Of a stretch of DNA of 64,000 bases, positions 32,120 through 40,632 are shown piece by piece. Below the pieces are notes generated by a model, which was not told the DNA's origin, ran no database searches, and saw nothing but the letters and a program-made list of their open reading frames with translations. The translations under genes and the position numbers were made by a program. The stretch spans positions 62,001-126,000 of the forward strand of contig CAZPXH010000001.1 of the NCBI GenBank assembly GCA_964591085.1, read 5' to 3'. Position 1 is the first letter of the stretch. Each line of letters begins with the position of its first letter. Origin of the DNA: CAZPXH01 sp964591085. GTDB lineage: Bacteria > Spirochaetota > Spirochaetia > DSM-27196 > CAZPXH01.

Positions 32120-33172
32120 ATGCTGGTAGCCGGAATTGAGAGCTCCTGTGACGAAACCTCCATTGGCATTGTGGAAGATGGCTGGCGAATCCGCGGCCAC
32201 GTAATTGTCAGCCAGGCAAAGCTGCACGAGCACTACGGCGGAGTGGTGCCGGAGCTTGCAAGCCGGAAGCACGTCCAGGCAATTCTTCCTGCTTGGCACG
32301 CCGCCCTTCAGCAGGCCTCCTGCAAAGCGTCTGATCTCCAGGGAATTGCGGTAACCAACAGACCGGGCTTGTCCGGCTCCCTCCTGGTGGGCCTCACATT
32401 CGCTAAGACACTTGCCTGGGCTTCCGGGCTGCCATGGGTCAGCGTTGATCACATCCACGGACACATCTCGGCTGCAGACCTGCAGAGCGGAAATGTCCCG
32501 CAACCCGAAATGCCGTATCCGAGACTCTGCCTGCTTGCTTCCGGGGGGCACTCAATGGTGTGCCGCGTGGACGACCCGCTTTCCTTCACCGTGCTCGGAG
32601 CAAGCATTGACGACGCGGCAGGGGAGGCCTTGGACAAGCTTGCCAAGCATCTGGGCCTTGGCTACCCGGGCGGGCCGTGCCTGGAAGCTCTTGCCCGCGG
32701 CGGAGACCCAACGGCCTATGAGTTTCCCATGCCCAACCTCTACAAGAGTGGGCGCCGCTACGATTTCAGCTTCTCCGGGATCAAGACCGCGGCAATTCAT
32801 CACACCCTGCGGTACCGGAAGATCCCATCGGTGAGCCCTGAGCAGGACCGTCAGGACCTTGCGGCATCCTATCAGCGGGTGGTGTTCCGCACTCTGCTCC
32901 GATCACTCCGGCGGGCTGTGGATGATCTCGACATCCATCGTGTAGTTATTGCCGGCGGTGTAGCGGCGAATTCCGAGCTCCGACGGCAGCTGGCCGAGTG
33001 GGAGGATCTGCAGACCTTGATTCCCGCGCCCGAGTTGTGCACGGACAACGGCGCGATGATTGCTGCGGCGGGATATCACCTGCTGTTGCGGGGAGACCGG
33101 AGCGCCCTGGACGAGGGAGTGTCGCCCCGGGTGTCCGGGCACCGACTCATTGACAGCGCAGCGGGCGGTTGA
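32120..33172 (+). CDS. tsaD: tRNA N6-threonylcarbamoyladenosine synthase subunit TsaD
   Basis: TsaD transfers threonylcarbamoyl to A37 of tRNAs reading ANN codons, with TsaB, TsaE and TsaC. The 350 residues have the usual length. The ASKHA fold is seen in AGIESSCDETSIGIVEDG, the metal ligands lie in SRKHVQAILP and SVDHIHGHI, and the nucleotide-binding loops are LLASGGHSMVCRV and VIAGGVAANSELR. A final NGAMIAAAGYH is typical. The ATG follows a GAGGCGG site. It directly precedes two tRNA genes with a 19-nt gap, suggesting joint transcription. Confidence 0.96.
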   Translation: MLVAGIESSCDETSIGIVEDGWRIRGHVIVSQAKLHEHYGGVVPELASRKHVQAILPAWHAALQQASCKASDLQGIAVTNRPGLSGSLLVGLTFAKTLAWASGLPWVSVDHIHGHISAADLQSGNVPQPEMPYPRLCLLASGGHSMVCRVDDPLSFTVLGASIDDAAGEALDKLAKHLGLGYPGGPCLEALARGGDPTAYEFPMPNLYKSGRRYDFSFSGIKTAAIHHTLRYRKIPSVSPEQDRQDLAASYQRVVFRTLLRSLRRAVDDLDIHRVVIAGGVAANSELRRQLAEWEDLQTLIPAPELCTDNGAMIAAAGYHLLLRGDRSALDEGVSPRVSGHRLIDSAAGG

Positions 33173-33191
33173 TAGCTTTCCGGCCACCCGT

Positions 33192-33262
33192 TTCCCGGTG
33201 GTGTAACGGTAGCACCGCAGATTCTGGCTCTGCTAGTGGGGGTTCAAATCCTCCCCGGGAAG
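33192..33262 (+). tRNA. tRNA-Gln (anticodon CTG)
   Basis: Acceptor TTCCCGG/CCGGGAA with discriminator G; anticodon stem GCAGA/TCTGC around TTCTGGC (anticodon CTG, reading CAG); T-loop TTCAAAT. CCA is not encoded. It lies 19 nt after tsaD and 37 nt before tRNA-Glu; a small GCAGGC/GCCTGC hairpin sits between the two tRNAs. Confidence 0.92.
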
Positions 33263-33299
33263 AAGGCGATTGGCCCAACCTGCAGGCGTTTGCCTGCCT

Positions 33300-33371
33300 G
33301 GCCCCTTCGTCTATCGGTTAGGACGCGAGATTCTCAATCTCGAAAGAGGGGTTCGATTCCCCTAGGGGCTA
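33300..33371 (+). tRNA. tRNA-Glu (anticodon CTC)
   Basis: The 72-nt cloverleaf closely follows the tRNA-Glu pattern GGCCCCTTCGTCTA. Anticodon stem CGAGA/TCTCG encloses TTCTCAA (anticodon CTC, reading GAG). T-arm GGGGTTCGATTCCCC; acceptor closes with a terminal G-T pair. CCA is not encoded. A strong terminator follows at once. Confidence 0.93.
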
Positions 33372-33404
33372 ACGGGGAGCTGAACAGGCTCCCCGTTTTT
33401 GTTT
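33372..33404 (+). terminator. rho-independent terminator after the tRNA pair
   Basis: ACGGGGAGC pairs with GCTCCCCGT (9-bp perfect stem, 7-nt loop), followed by TTTTTGTTT. A classic intrinsic terminator. It ends only about 20 nt before the carA start, so carAB either starts inside or just after it or depends on read-through. Confidence 0.9.
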
Positions 33405-33421
33405 GCTGAAAGCGGAGGGGC

Positions 33422-34573
33422 GTGTTGGCATCGCAGGAAGTTGCCCTGGTTCTGGCAGACGGGTCGGTCTTTGCCGGCGAGGGCTTTGGCGCGGAACCGG
33501 CGGATCCGGATCAGATCTCTAACACCAGCGAACGCGGGATCGGCGAGTTGGTGTTCAACACGGCCATGACCGGGTATCACGAGATTGCTACGGACCCTTC
33601 CTACGCCGGCCAGATCGTAGTCATGACCTATCCTCACCTCGGCAACTACGGAACGGATCCCGAGTGGGACGAATCCCTGGACGGGGCACCCCTGACACTC
33701 GGTGTGGCAGGAATGGTCGCCCGGAGCCTCTATCGTGGTCCGCTACCCGCTGGCAGGATCTCAATCTCTGAATGGCTGAGATCACACGGTGTTCCGGGAA
33801 TCACGGAGGTGGATACCCGGGCCATAACCTTGCGAATCCGGGATCACGGTAGCTGCAACGCCGCCATCGTCAGCGCAGAGCACGTGGATCGGGCAAAGGC
33901 ATTGCTCTCCCGCTTCCCGGTGATGGAAGGGCGGGAACTGGTGTCCAGAGTGCGCGTTGGCGCCGGCCGAAGCATCAATCCCGGCGGAAGCCCGCGCATT
34001 GCCCTGGTGGACTGCGGGGCAAAGGCGAGCATTGTGTCCGAGCTGGTCAGGCGCGGCGCGGAAGTCCTGCTGGTGTCCAGCGCGGACGGAGCCGATTCAA
34101 TCCTCCAGGCTGACCCGGACGCGGTTCTGTTCAGCAACGGCCCCGGGGACCCCGCGGTGCTTCCGGCCGAGGTGGGCCTTGCCGGAGAACTCAAGGGAAA
34201 AACAACGCTCCTGGGCATATGCCTAGGGCATCAGCTCCTTGGCCAGGCACTCGGCCTTTCCACCTTCAAGATGCGCTTTGGACACCACGGGGGGAATCAG
34301 CCCGTTCGGGACGAGGAGACCGGCCGCGTTTTTGTAACCAGCCAGAACCACGGGTTTGCGGTAGACGATTCCAATCTGCCAGACGGCGCCCAAGTCTGGT
34401 TCCGCAACGCGAACGACCGCAGCGTGGAGGGCATCAGCTGGCAGGAACAGCGGCTCTGGGCCGTGCAGTTCCACCCGGAGGCCGGACCCGGTCCCCACGA
34501 TGCTCGCTGGATCTTTGACCGCTTCATTGCTATTGCGCGCTCGCGCGGAACCAGTGTGGGGACTGTGGACTGA
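33422..34573 (+). CDS. carA: carbamoyl-phosphate synthase small (glutaminase) subunit
   Basis: CarA releases ammonia from glutamine for the large subunit; the carbamoyl phosphate feeds pyrimidine and arginine synthesis. The 383 residues have an N-terminal CarA domain (AVLADGS-type start, GELVFNTAMTGYHE, TDPSYAGQIVVMTYPHLGNYG in part) and a class I glutaminase domain. That domain has the nucleophile in LGICLGHQLLG and the His/Glu pair in VQFHPEA. The start is GTG 33422 with GGAG 4-5 nt upstream; TTG 33425 is possible. The stop overlaps the carB ATG (TGATG). Confidence 0.95.
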   Translation: MLASQEVALVLADGSVFAGEGFGAEPADPDQISNTSERGIGELVFNTAMTGYHEIATDPSYAGQIVVMTYPHLGNYGTDPEWDESLDGAPLTLGVAGMVARSLYRGPLPAGRISISEWLRSHGVPGITEVDTRAITLRIRDHGSCNAAIVSAEHVDRAKALLSRFPVMEGRELVSRVRVGAGRSINPGGSPRIALVDCGAKASIVSELVRRGAEVLLVSSADGADSILQADPDAVLFSNGPGDPAVLPAEVGLAGELKGKTTLLGICLGHQLLGQALGLSTFKMRFGHHGGNQPVRDEETGRVFVTSQNHGFAVDDSNLPDGAQVWFRNANDRSVEGISWQEQRLWAVQFHPEAGPGPHDARWIFDRFIAIARSRGTSVGTVD

Positions 34574-37500
34574 TGCCAAAGAGAAGTGATCTTCGCTCTG
34601 TTCTTATCATCGGGTCCGGCCCTATCCAGATCGGGCAGGCCTGCGAGTTTGACTACTCCGGAAACCAGGCGGTGCGCGCGCTGAAGGAAGAGGGTTACCG
34701 CGTCATTCTGGTAAACCCGAACCCTGCCACGATCATGACCACTCCCGGCCTGGCAGACCGCATCTACGTTGACCCGCTGGAACCCGAATACCTGGATGCG
34801 ATCATCAGGGCCGAGCGGCCGGATGCCCTGCTTGCAACCATGGGCGGGCAGACCGCGCTCAATGCCGCTGTGGAACTGGGGCGCGAGGGGATCCTGGAGC
34901 GACACGGGGTGGAGGTCATTGGCGCGAGCCTGTCCTCCATTGAGCTGGCTGAGGATCGGGGGCGCTTCAAGGAGTTGATGGGAACCATCGGCCTCGACTC
35001 ACCGCGATCAGAGCTTGTTCACAGCATGGAAGAAGCGCGCGCCTTTGCCGATTCCGCAGGCTTCCCACTCATTGTGCGCCCGAGCTACACCCTTGGGGGC
35101 AGGGGCGGGGGAATTGTGGAGTCGGAGGCCGAGTTTGCCCCACGAGTGCAGCAGGCCCTCCGCGAGAGTCCCGTGCACAGCTGCCTGATAGAAGAAAGCC
35201 TCCTGGGATGGCGCGAGTTTGAGCTGGAGGTTGTCCGGGATCCCGCTGATAACGCGGTGGTTGTCTGCTCGATCGAGAACGTAGATCCCATGGGTGTGCA
35301 CACCGGGGACAGCATCACCGTTGCGCCAACCCAGACCCTCAGTGACCGTGAGTACCAGGTGATGCGGAGCGCGGGAATAGAGGTCCTGCGAGCCGTTGGC
35401 GTGGACTGCGGCGGGTCTAACGTGCAGTTTGCCATCAACCCTGCGGGAACCCGGATGGTGGTCATTGAGATGAACCCGAGGGTTTCCCGGAGCTCCGCCC
35501 TGGCGAGCAAGGCCACCGGATTTCCCATTGCCCGGTCCGCTGCAAAACTTGCGGTGGGATACACCCTGGACGAGGTCATCAACGAGATCACGGGCCGAAC
35601 CTCGGCAAGCTTTGAGCCGGCGCTGGACTACGTGGCGGTGAAGGTTCCTCGATTTGAGCTGGAGAAGTTTCCACGGGGGCATCGCGAGCTGGGAACGCAG
35701 ATGCGCAGCGTTGGTGAGTCTTTGGCAATCGGGCGGAGTTTCCCTGAAGCCCTGAACAAGGCGCTGCGGGCAAGCGAGTCTGGGCTGGAAGGGCTGGAGG
35801 CACTGGACGTTTCGCCGAGCCAGCTTGCGACAATGATAGATACCCGGCACCCCCGACGGATCCTCGCGCTCTACACCGCGCTTCTGCAGCGCGGGGCAGG
35901 TGCCATTGAGGAGCTGGCGGAGCGCAGCGGCTACGCCCCCTGGTTCCTCTCCGAGATGGCCGGGATCGCTGAAACAGAGCGCGAGCTCTCCGCCGGCATC
36001 CCGTCCCCGACGCTGCTGCGCCGGGCAAAGCGGCTCGGCCTGACCGACAGCAGAATTGCCGAGCTCTCTGCCACGGATGTCCAGTCCGTTGCCGCGATGC
36101 GCAAGGACTCCGGGCTCTCTCCGGCCTACCACATGGTTGATACCTGTGCCGGGGAGTTTGCCGCGGCTACGCCCTATTTCTACGGAACCTGGTGTGAGGT
36201 GAACGAGGCAAATCCGGACCCACGGAAGTCTGTGGTCATCCTCGCAAGCGGCCCCAACAGAATCGGGCAAGGCCTTGAGTTTGATACCTGCTGCACATTG
36301 GCCTCCATGGCGTACCGACGGCAGGGCATTCGGACCGTGATTATCAACAGCAACCCGGAGACTGTCTCCACGGACTTCAACGTGAGTGACCGGCTCTATC
36401 TGGAGCCGCTGTCGGTTGATGACGTGTGGGCTGTCATGGAGGGAGAGGGCATCACCGAGGTTGTGACCCAGCTCGGTGGTCAGACTCCGCTGAATATGGC
36501 AGCAGAACTGGAAGTCCGCGGTGCCAGTATAATGGGAACAAGCGTGGCGGCCATAGAGGAAGCTGAGGATCGCAGACGATTCAGTGATCTGATCCGGCGC
36601 ACCGGCGCGCGGCAGCCGGAGAACCGCACCGCCGGCAGCATCTCGGATATTGCATCTGCGGCGGCAGAGATCGGGTACCCTGTGCTCGTTCGGCCCTCCT
36701 TTGTGCTGGGCGGCCGCAGCATGCTTATCGCGTATGGCGAAGAGGATTTGCGGGGTTTCCTCGCTGATCCCAGTGTTCCAGTCAGTGAAAGCCGACCCGT
36801 CCTGATAGACCAATTCCTGGAAGACGCCTTTGAGTACGATGTGGACGCCGTCAGCGACGGGCGGAACGTCTACATCGCCGGGATCATGGAGCATATTGAG
36901 GCTGCCGGAATCCATTCAGGGGACTCCGCCTGCGTCTTTCCCGCCTACATTGATCCTCCCGGAATCCATCAGAAGATCGTTGATACCACCGTCCTTCTTG
37001 CCCGTGAGCTCGGTGTGCGCGGACTCCTGAACATCCAGTTTGCCGCCAGGGCCGGGGAGCTCTACGTGATTGAGGTCAATCCGCGGGCATCCCGTACGGT
37101 GCCGTTCATCTCCAAGGCCTCCGGAGTTGATCTCGTGGACGCGGCGGTGCGGGTCTGGTTGGGGGAAGACCTGCAGGACCAGGGGCTGGTTGGTCCGGAT
37201 GGCGTTGCGGAGGGACGCAGCATTGTTGGCTGGGCTGTGAAAGAGGCGATGTTCAGCTTTGATCGCTTTCCGGAGGTGGATCTTCGCCTGGGACCGGAGA
37301 TGCGGTCCACCGGTGAAGCCATTGGCATCGGTGACAGCTTCGGTGAGGCGTTTGCCAAGGCAAGCTCTGCTGTCGGGACACGGCTGCCGCGGAGCGGCCG
37401 TGTGTTCATCTCCGTGAATGACGCGGACAAGCCCAACGTGGTGCCCATCGCTCGGGAGCTGGCAGCCCTCGGCTTCTCTGTGATCGCAACCCGCGGAACG

Positions 37501-37878
37501 GCTGATTTTCTGTTCAGGAACGGAATCTTCCCCGAGCTTGCGCTGCGAATTCATGAAGGACACCCGAACATCCTGGATCACATGGACGCCGGCCGGATTG
37601 ACCTGCTTGTCAACACTCCGATGGGTCGATCCACCCAGACCGATGATGAGCGCATCCTTCTGGCAACCCTCCAGCGAGGAATTCCCTACGTGACAACGCT
37701 GTCGGCCGCGCGAGCCGCAATTGAAGGAATCCGCTATCTCCAGGCCGGCGAAGCGCGCGTGAAGCCCCTTCCACCGGGATCTTTTGCCCCTGTGGAGCTG
37801 AACCAGGGTTCGGGCTTGACCGCCGTTGAGGGCGAATCTACCGTTCCGGCAGAAGATGGCGCGAAACAGCGGATTTGA
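34573..37878 (+). CDS. carB: carbamoyl-phosphate synthase large subunit
   Basis: CarB makes carbamoyl phosphate from bicarbonate, ammonia and two ATP in the cytosol. The 1101 residues show the two homologous ATP-grasp halves. The first begins VLIIGSGPIQIGQACEFDYSG and contains PSYTLGGRGGGI; the second begins VVILASGPNRIGQGLEFD and contains PSFVLGGRSM. The C-terminal MGS-like allosteric domain lies at about 940-1075. Slightly longer than E. coli CarB (1073). Translation is coupled to carA. The end overlaps the next gene by 23 nt. Confidence 0.96.
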   Translation: MPKRSDLRSVLIIGSGPIQIGQACEFDYSGNQAVRALKEEGYRVILVNPNPATIMTTPGLADRIYVDPLEPEYLDAIIRAERPDALLATMGGQTALNAAVELGREGILERHGVEVIGASLSSIELAEDRGRFKELMGTIGLDSPRSELVHSMEEARAFADSAGFPLIVRPSYTLGGRGGGIVESEAEFAPRVQQALRESPVHSCLIEESLLGWREFELEVVRDPADNAVVVCSIENVDPMGVHTGDSITVAPTQTLSDREYQVMRSAGIEVLRAVGVDCGGSNVQFAINPAGTRMVVIEMNPRVSRSSALASKATGFPIARSAAKLAVGYTLDEVINEITGRTSASFEPALDYVAVKVPRFELEKFPRGHRELGTQMRSVGESLAIGRSFPEALNKALRASESGLEGLEALDVSPSQLATMIDTRHPRRILALYTALLQRGAGAIEELAERSGYAPWFLSEMAGIAETERELSAGIPSPTLLRRAKRLGLTDSRIAELSATDVQSVAAMRKDSGLSPAYHMVDTCAGEFAAATPYFYGTWCEVNEANPDPRKSVVILASGPNRIGQGLEFDTCCTLASMAYRRQGIRTVIINSNPETVSTDFNVSDRLYLEPLSVDDVWAVMEGEGITEVVTQLGGQTPLNMAAELEVRGASIMGTSVAAIEEAEDRRRFSDLIRRTGARQPENRTAGSISDIASAAAEIGYPVLVRPSFVLGGRSMLIAYGEEDLRGFLADPSVPVSESRPVLIDQFLEDAFEYDVDAVSDGRNVYIAGIMEHIEAAGIHSGDSACVFPAYIDPPGIHQKIVDTTVLLARELGVRGLLNIQFAARAGELYVIEVNPRASRTVPFISKASGVDLVDAAVRVWLGEDLQDQGLVGPDGVAEGRSIVGWAVKEAMFSFDRFPEVDLRLGPEMRSTGEAIGIGDSFGEAFAKASSAVGTRLPRSGRVFISVNDADKPNVVPIARELAALGFSVIATRGTADFLFRNGIFPELALRIHEGHPNILDHMDAGRIDLLVNTPMGRSTQTDDERILLATLQRGIPYVTTLSAARAAIEGIRYLQAGEARVKPLPPGSFAPVELNQGSGLTAVEGESTVPAEDGAKQRI

Positions 37879-39589
37879 CGAACTCGTTGAGCAGCTGAGC
37901 ACCGGGGAACGGCGCATGATGCTGGAACGCATCCGTGCAACGGTCCCCGTCAGTACCGAGCCCGTCCTCAAGTCTCCGGATCAGCAGACTGTGGACCTGG
38001 AGCGCGAGTACAAGCGTCTGGGCTGGTTGCAGCGGCTCCTGGTTCTGCTGGAGAGCTGGTTCAGCGGTGCGGACCGATACCAGGTTACCCATCGCCGGAT
38101 GATCCGTGAGGTCCGGAACCAGCTTGCAACGCAGGCGCGCGGTCTGCTGGATCCCAGGCGGGATCTTGTGCTTCCGGGAATGGCAAAGGAACTGGAAGAG
38201 GTCCGCGCGCGGCTCACCGTGCTCGCCACGCCCTGTCAGCAGGCCGCAGCCAACCGCCCCTTCTTTGTGGCCACGCTGCTGTCCATGGTGGAGAACCGGG
38301 TGCACGCAGATCTGCTCGCGGCGAGTGACCCGTTTCAGCACGCAGAGGTCCACGGGATCACCGATCCTGACGCCGTAAGACGCGCCTGCGAGCGATCCAT
38401 TTCCGCGCTGCTTGGGGGTACCTCACAGCCGTCCCGTGACCAGCTCTACGCCGGTCTCCGATTTGTAGACGTGGTTCTCCGCGCAAGCCGTTTCGGGTTT
38501 CGGCCGCTGATAGAGCAAATCCGCGCCGACGAAAATGGAGTTCCTGCCACGGAAGTGGCCAAGGAGTTGCTATCCTTCCTGGCCGTACTTGCCCAGATCA
38601 CCCTGCCACCTTCCATCGCCACCCTTGAGGCACTGGTAGTGCTGGATCACCCTGAGGTGATGGAACAGCCAGGCGGCGCCGGGAACGAAACCATCGAGCG
38701 ATTTGTCCTCGCCGCAGAGGATGCGTTGGCCCGTGTCCGACTCTTCCACAAGCGGGTTCCTGGACTACTGGTCCTGCGGTATCTGCGCGGAGATATCAAT
38801 GCCAGTTTCCCCGAACCCAGCGGTGGTGAGGACTGGCAGACCCAGCTCGGCCAGTTCTGGCACGGACGGCTGTCCGCGCAGCTTGCCCGCTATGTCCGGC
38901 ATCAGCAGAGCCAGTCCATCCTGGACAGCCTCCGTGAACTTACCGGAGATCAGGAAGACCCTGCTCCCGTCTACCGGCGGCCGGACATCGGGCAGCCCGG
39001 TGCCTATGACCTTGCGCTCCGTGTCCTGCGGGAGGCTCTGGCGAAACCGTGGACAGAGGATATGTTGCCCGAGCTGCGCACCGTCATCGCTGACGGGGTC
39101 TTCTACAAACCGGACAACCGGGAGGAGTTCCGCCGCAGCATCGGCCAGATCGCGGCGCTCCCGCCACGCCTTGCCTCCTTCAGCCGCGCATGGGGCCCCG
39201 GATCGCAGGCTGACCCCGTAGAATCCGACGAACCCAAAGCAGGCCAACCCGGTTTAGCCGAGGAGAGCCCGGACCTGCCCCTTCCCGCGGGAACCATTCC
39301 GGAAAGCTCGGATCCCGGGCCCGGCGCCGATCAGGCGGCGCGAGAGATTGTCCGTGATGCAATACCCGCCTTCGGTTCCCTTGCTGCCGTTCTTAACGGC
39401 GTCCTCTTCAGTTCGCCCGGAGCCCGCTATGACACCCTGTCCAACCTGGGACAGCTGGGAGGACGCCGCAACGCACAAGTGCGAAAGGGCCTGGAGCGCT
39501 CGCTCGTTGCATCCCGGGCGCTTGAGCAGATGCTCCTCAAGGCGCAGGACATGGCCAACGCAGCGCTTGCTGGCGGGGACGGCGAGTGA
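37856..39589 (+). CDS. conserved spirochaete protein of unknown function
   Basis: The 577 residues are mostly helical, with no signal peptide and no membrane helix. The N-terminus FDELVEQLSTGERRMMLERI resembles a treponemal family of unknown function that I recall as DUF5312, though I cannot confirm the accession. A short hydrophobic stretch (LGWLQRLLVLLESWFSG, about 56-72) could be peripheral to the membrane. Residues 460-500 are Pro/Asp/Glu-rich and probably disordered; the end (GGRRNAQVRKGLERSLVAS) is helical. ATG 37856 is chosen for the family-like start; it overlaps carB by 23 nt. The stop overlaps the Mre11-like gene (GTGA), which suggests a working link to that pair. Confidence 0.65.
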   Translation: MARNSGFDELVEQLSTGERRMMLERIRATVPVSTEPVLKSPDQQTVDLEREYKRLGWLQRLLVLLESWFSGADRYQVTHRRMIREVRNQLATQARGLLDPRRDLVLPGMAKELEEVRARLTVLATPCQQAAANRPFFVATLLSMVENRVHADLLAASDPFQHAEVHGITDPDAVRRACERSISALLGGTSQPSRDQLYAGLRFVDVVLRASRFGFRPLIEQIRADENGVPATEVAKELLSFLAVLAQITLPPSIATLEALVVLDHPEVMEQPGGAGNETIERFVLAAEDALARVRLFHKRVPGLLVLRYLRGDINASFPEPSGGEDWQTQLGQFWHGRLSAQLARYVRHQQSQSILDSLRELTGDQEDPAPVYRRPDIGQPGAYDLALRVLREALAKPWTEDMLPELRTVIADGVFYKPDNREEFRRSIGQIAALPPRLASFSRAWGPGSQADPVESDEPKAGQPGLAEESPDLPLPAGTIPESSDPGPGADQAAREIVRDAIPAFGSLAAVLNGVLFSSPGARYDTLSNLGQLGGRRNAQVRKGLERSLVASRALEQMLLKAQDMANAALAGGDGE

Positions 39590-40632
39590 TCCGATTCCTG
39601 CACGCCGCCGACCTGCACTGTTCGGTCCGGGAGTCCGAGTACGGTCTTGCCGTCCTGGACGAGTTGCTGCAACTTGCAGTGTCCCGCTCGGTGGATGCGC
39701 TTATCCTTGCCGGCGATACCTTTGACAGTGCCCCGGACTTTCGGGACATGCGGGAAGCCGTCAGGGCTCGCCTCTCCGCGGAGCGATCGTTTTCCGTGCT
39801 TGCCGTCGCGGGAAACCACGAGCGGCTCCGGGCAAGCTCGACTTCCGGGACGGGAATTGACTTCGGCGCCGACCACTACGCGGATTCACAGATGGCCCGG
39901 GTTGACGCTGCAGGTGCGGAGTTTGTGCTGGTGCCCTTTGCGGACCCCGAGTTGCAGCGGGGCTTTCCGGACCTGGGCGAGCCCGGGGACCGCCCGCGCA
40001 TTGCGGTGTGCCATGGGAGTTGGCTTCCAGCCTCCGGCTTTCCCCAGGAATCGGAGGACTCGGTGCTGGATCCGGCGCTCTTCCAGGCCATGGGCTGCCG
40101 ATACGTTGCTCTGGGTCACATCCACCTGAAGCAGCACTTCACCCGTCCTCTCGCAGTGTATCCGGGCTCCGCGCGGGTTTGGCGTGAAGGAGAGTCAGGG
40201 CCACGCGGCGCCGTGGAAGTCGTGATCCCGGACTCCGGTGAGCCGCAGGTGACCGAGCACGTGCTGAGGCGAGCAGGGCAGTACCGAGTCCTGGATGTTC
40301 CCGTTGGGAGCGAGCCCAATCCGGACCTGTTGCAGGGTATTCAGCCTGCAGACTGGATTTGTATACGGCCGGTGGGCCTGGCAGACAGCGACGCAGAGGT
40401 CACGGCACTTGTCCAGCGCTATCACGAGTTCCTGGCTCCCCACACTCGGAGAGTCAGCGAGGATCGCTCGCGTGCCCTGGTTTTCGCGGAACTGCGAGAA
40501 CATCCCGTGACGGCGCGCTTCCTCGCCGAGCTGGAGCAGGTTGCGGGTGACCATGAGCCTGAGGTGGTGGAGCGCGCCCGTTCCGCCGGTTTGGCCGGCA
40601 TTGCGGCGCAGCTGGGAAGGCGCGGACAGTGA
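39586..40632 (+). CDS. Mre11/SbcD-like (YhaO-type) metallophosphoesterase
   Basis: This calcineurin-like phosphoesterase of the DNA-repair exonuclease type has 348 residues. Metal-binding motifs run in order: DLH (HAADLHCS), GDTFD, GNHE (VAGNHERL), H in AVCHGSWLP and GHIH (LGHIHLKQH). A capping domain follows (about 215-330). It is shorter than SbcD (about 400). The start is GTG 39586 in a GTGA overlap; the stop overlaps the Rad50-like ATPase gene. It should form a nuclease complex with that ATPase, as in Mre11-Rad50 or B. subtilis YhaO-YhaN. Confidence 0.85.
   Translation: MIRFLHAADLHCSVRESEYGLAVLDELLQLAVSRSVDALILAGDTFDSAPDFRDMREAVRARLSAERSFSVLAVAGNHERLRASSTSGTGIDFGADHYADSQMARVDAAGAEFVLVPFADPELQRGFPDLGEPGDRPRIAVCHGSWLPASGFPQESEDSVLDPALFQAMGCRYVALGHIHLKQHFTRPLAVYPGSARVWREGESGPRGAVEVVIPDSGEPQVTEHVLRRAGQYRVLDVPVGSEPNPDLLQGIQPADWICIRPVGLADSDAEVTALVQRYHEFLAPHTRRVSEDRSRALVFAELREHPVTARFLAELEQVAGDHEPEVVERARSAGLAGIAAQLGRRGQ

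Noticed and set aside
33278..33297. Small hairpin (GCAGGC/GCCTGC) between tRNA-Gln and tRNA-Glu
   Set aside because: Too short and no T-run; most likely a tRNA-processing spacer, not a separate terminator.
35008..36915. Long open frame (635 codons) on the minus strand inside carB
   Set aside because: It is wholly antisense to the well-conserved carB, has low-complexity, family-free sequence, and arises from high GC in the third codon position.
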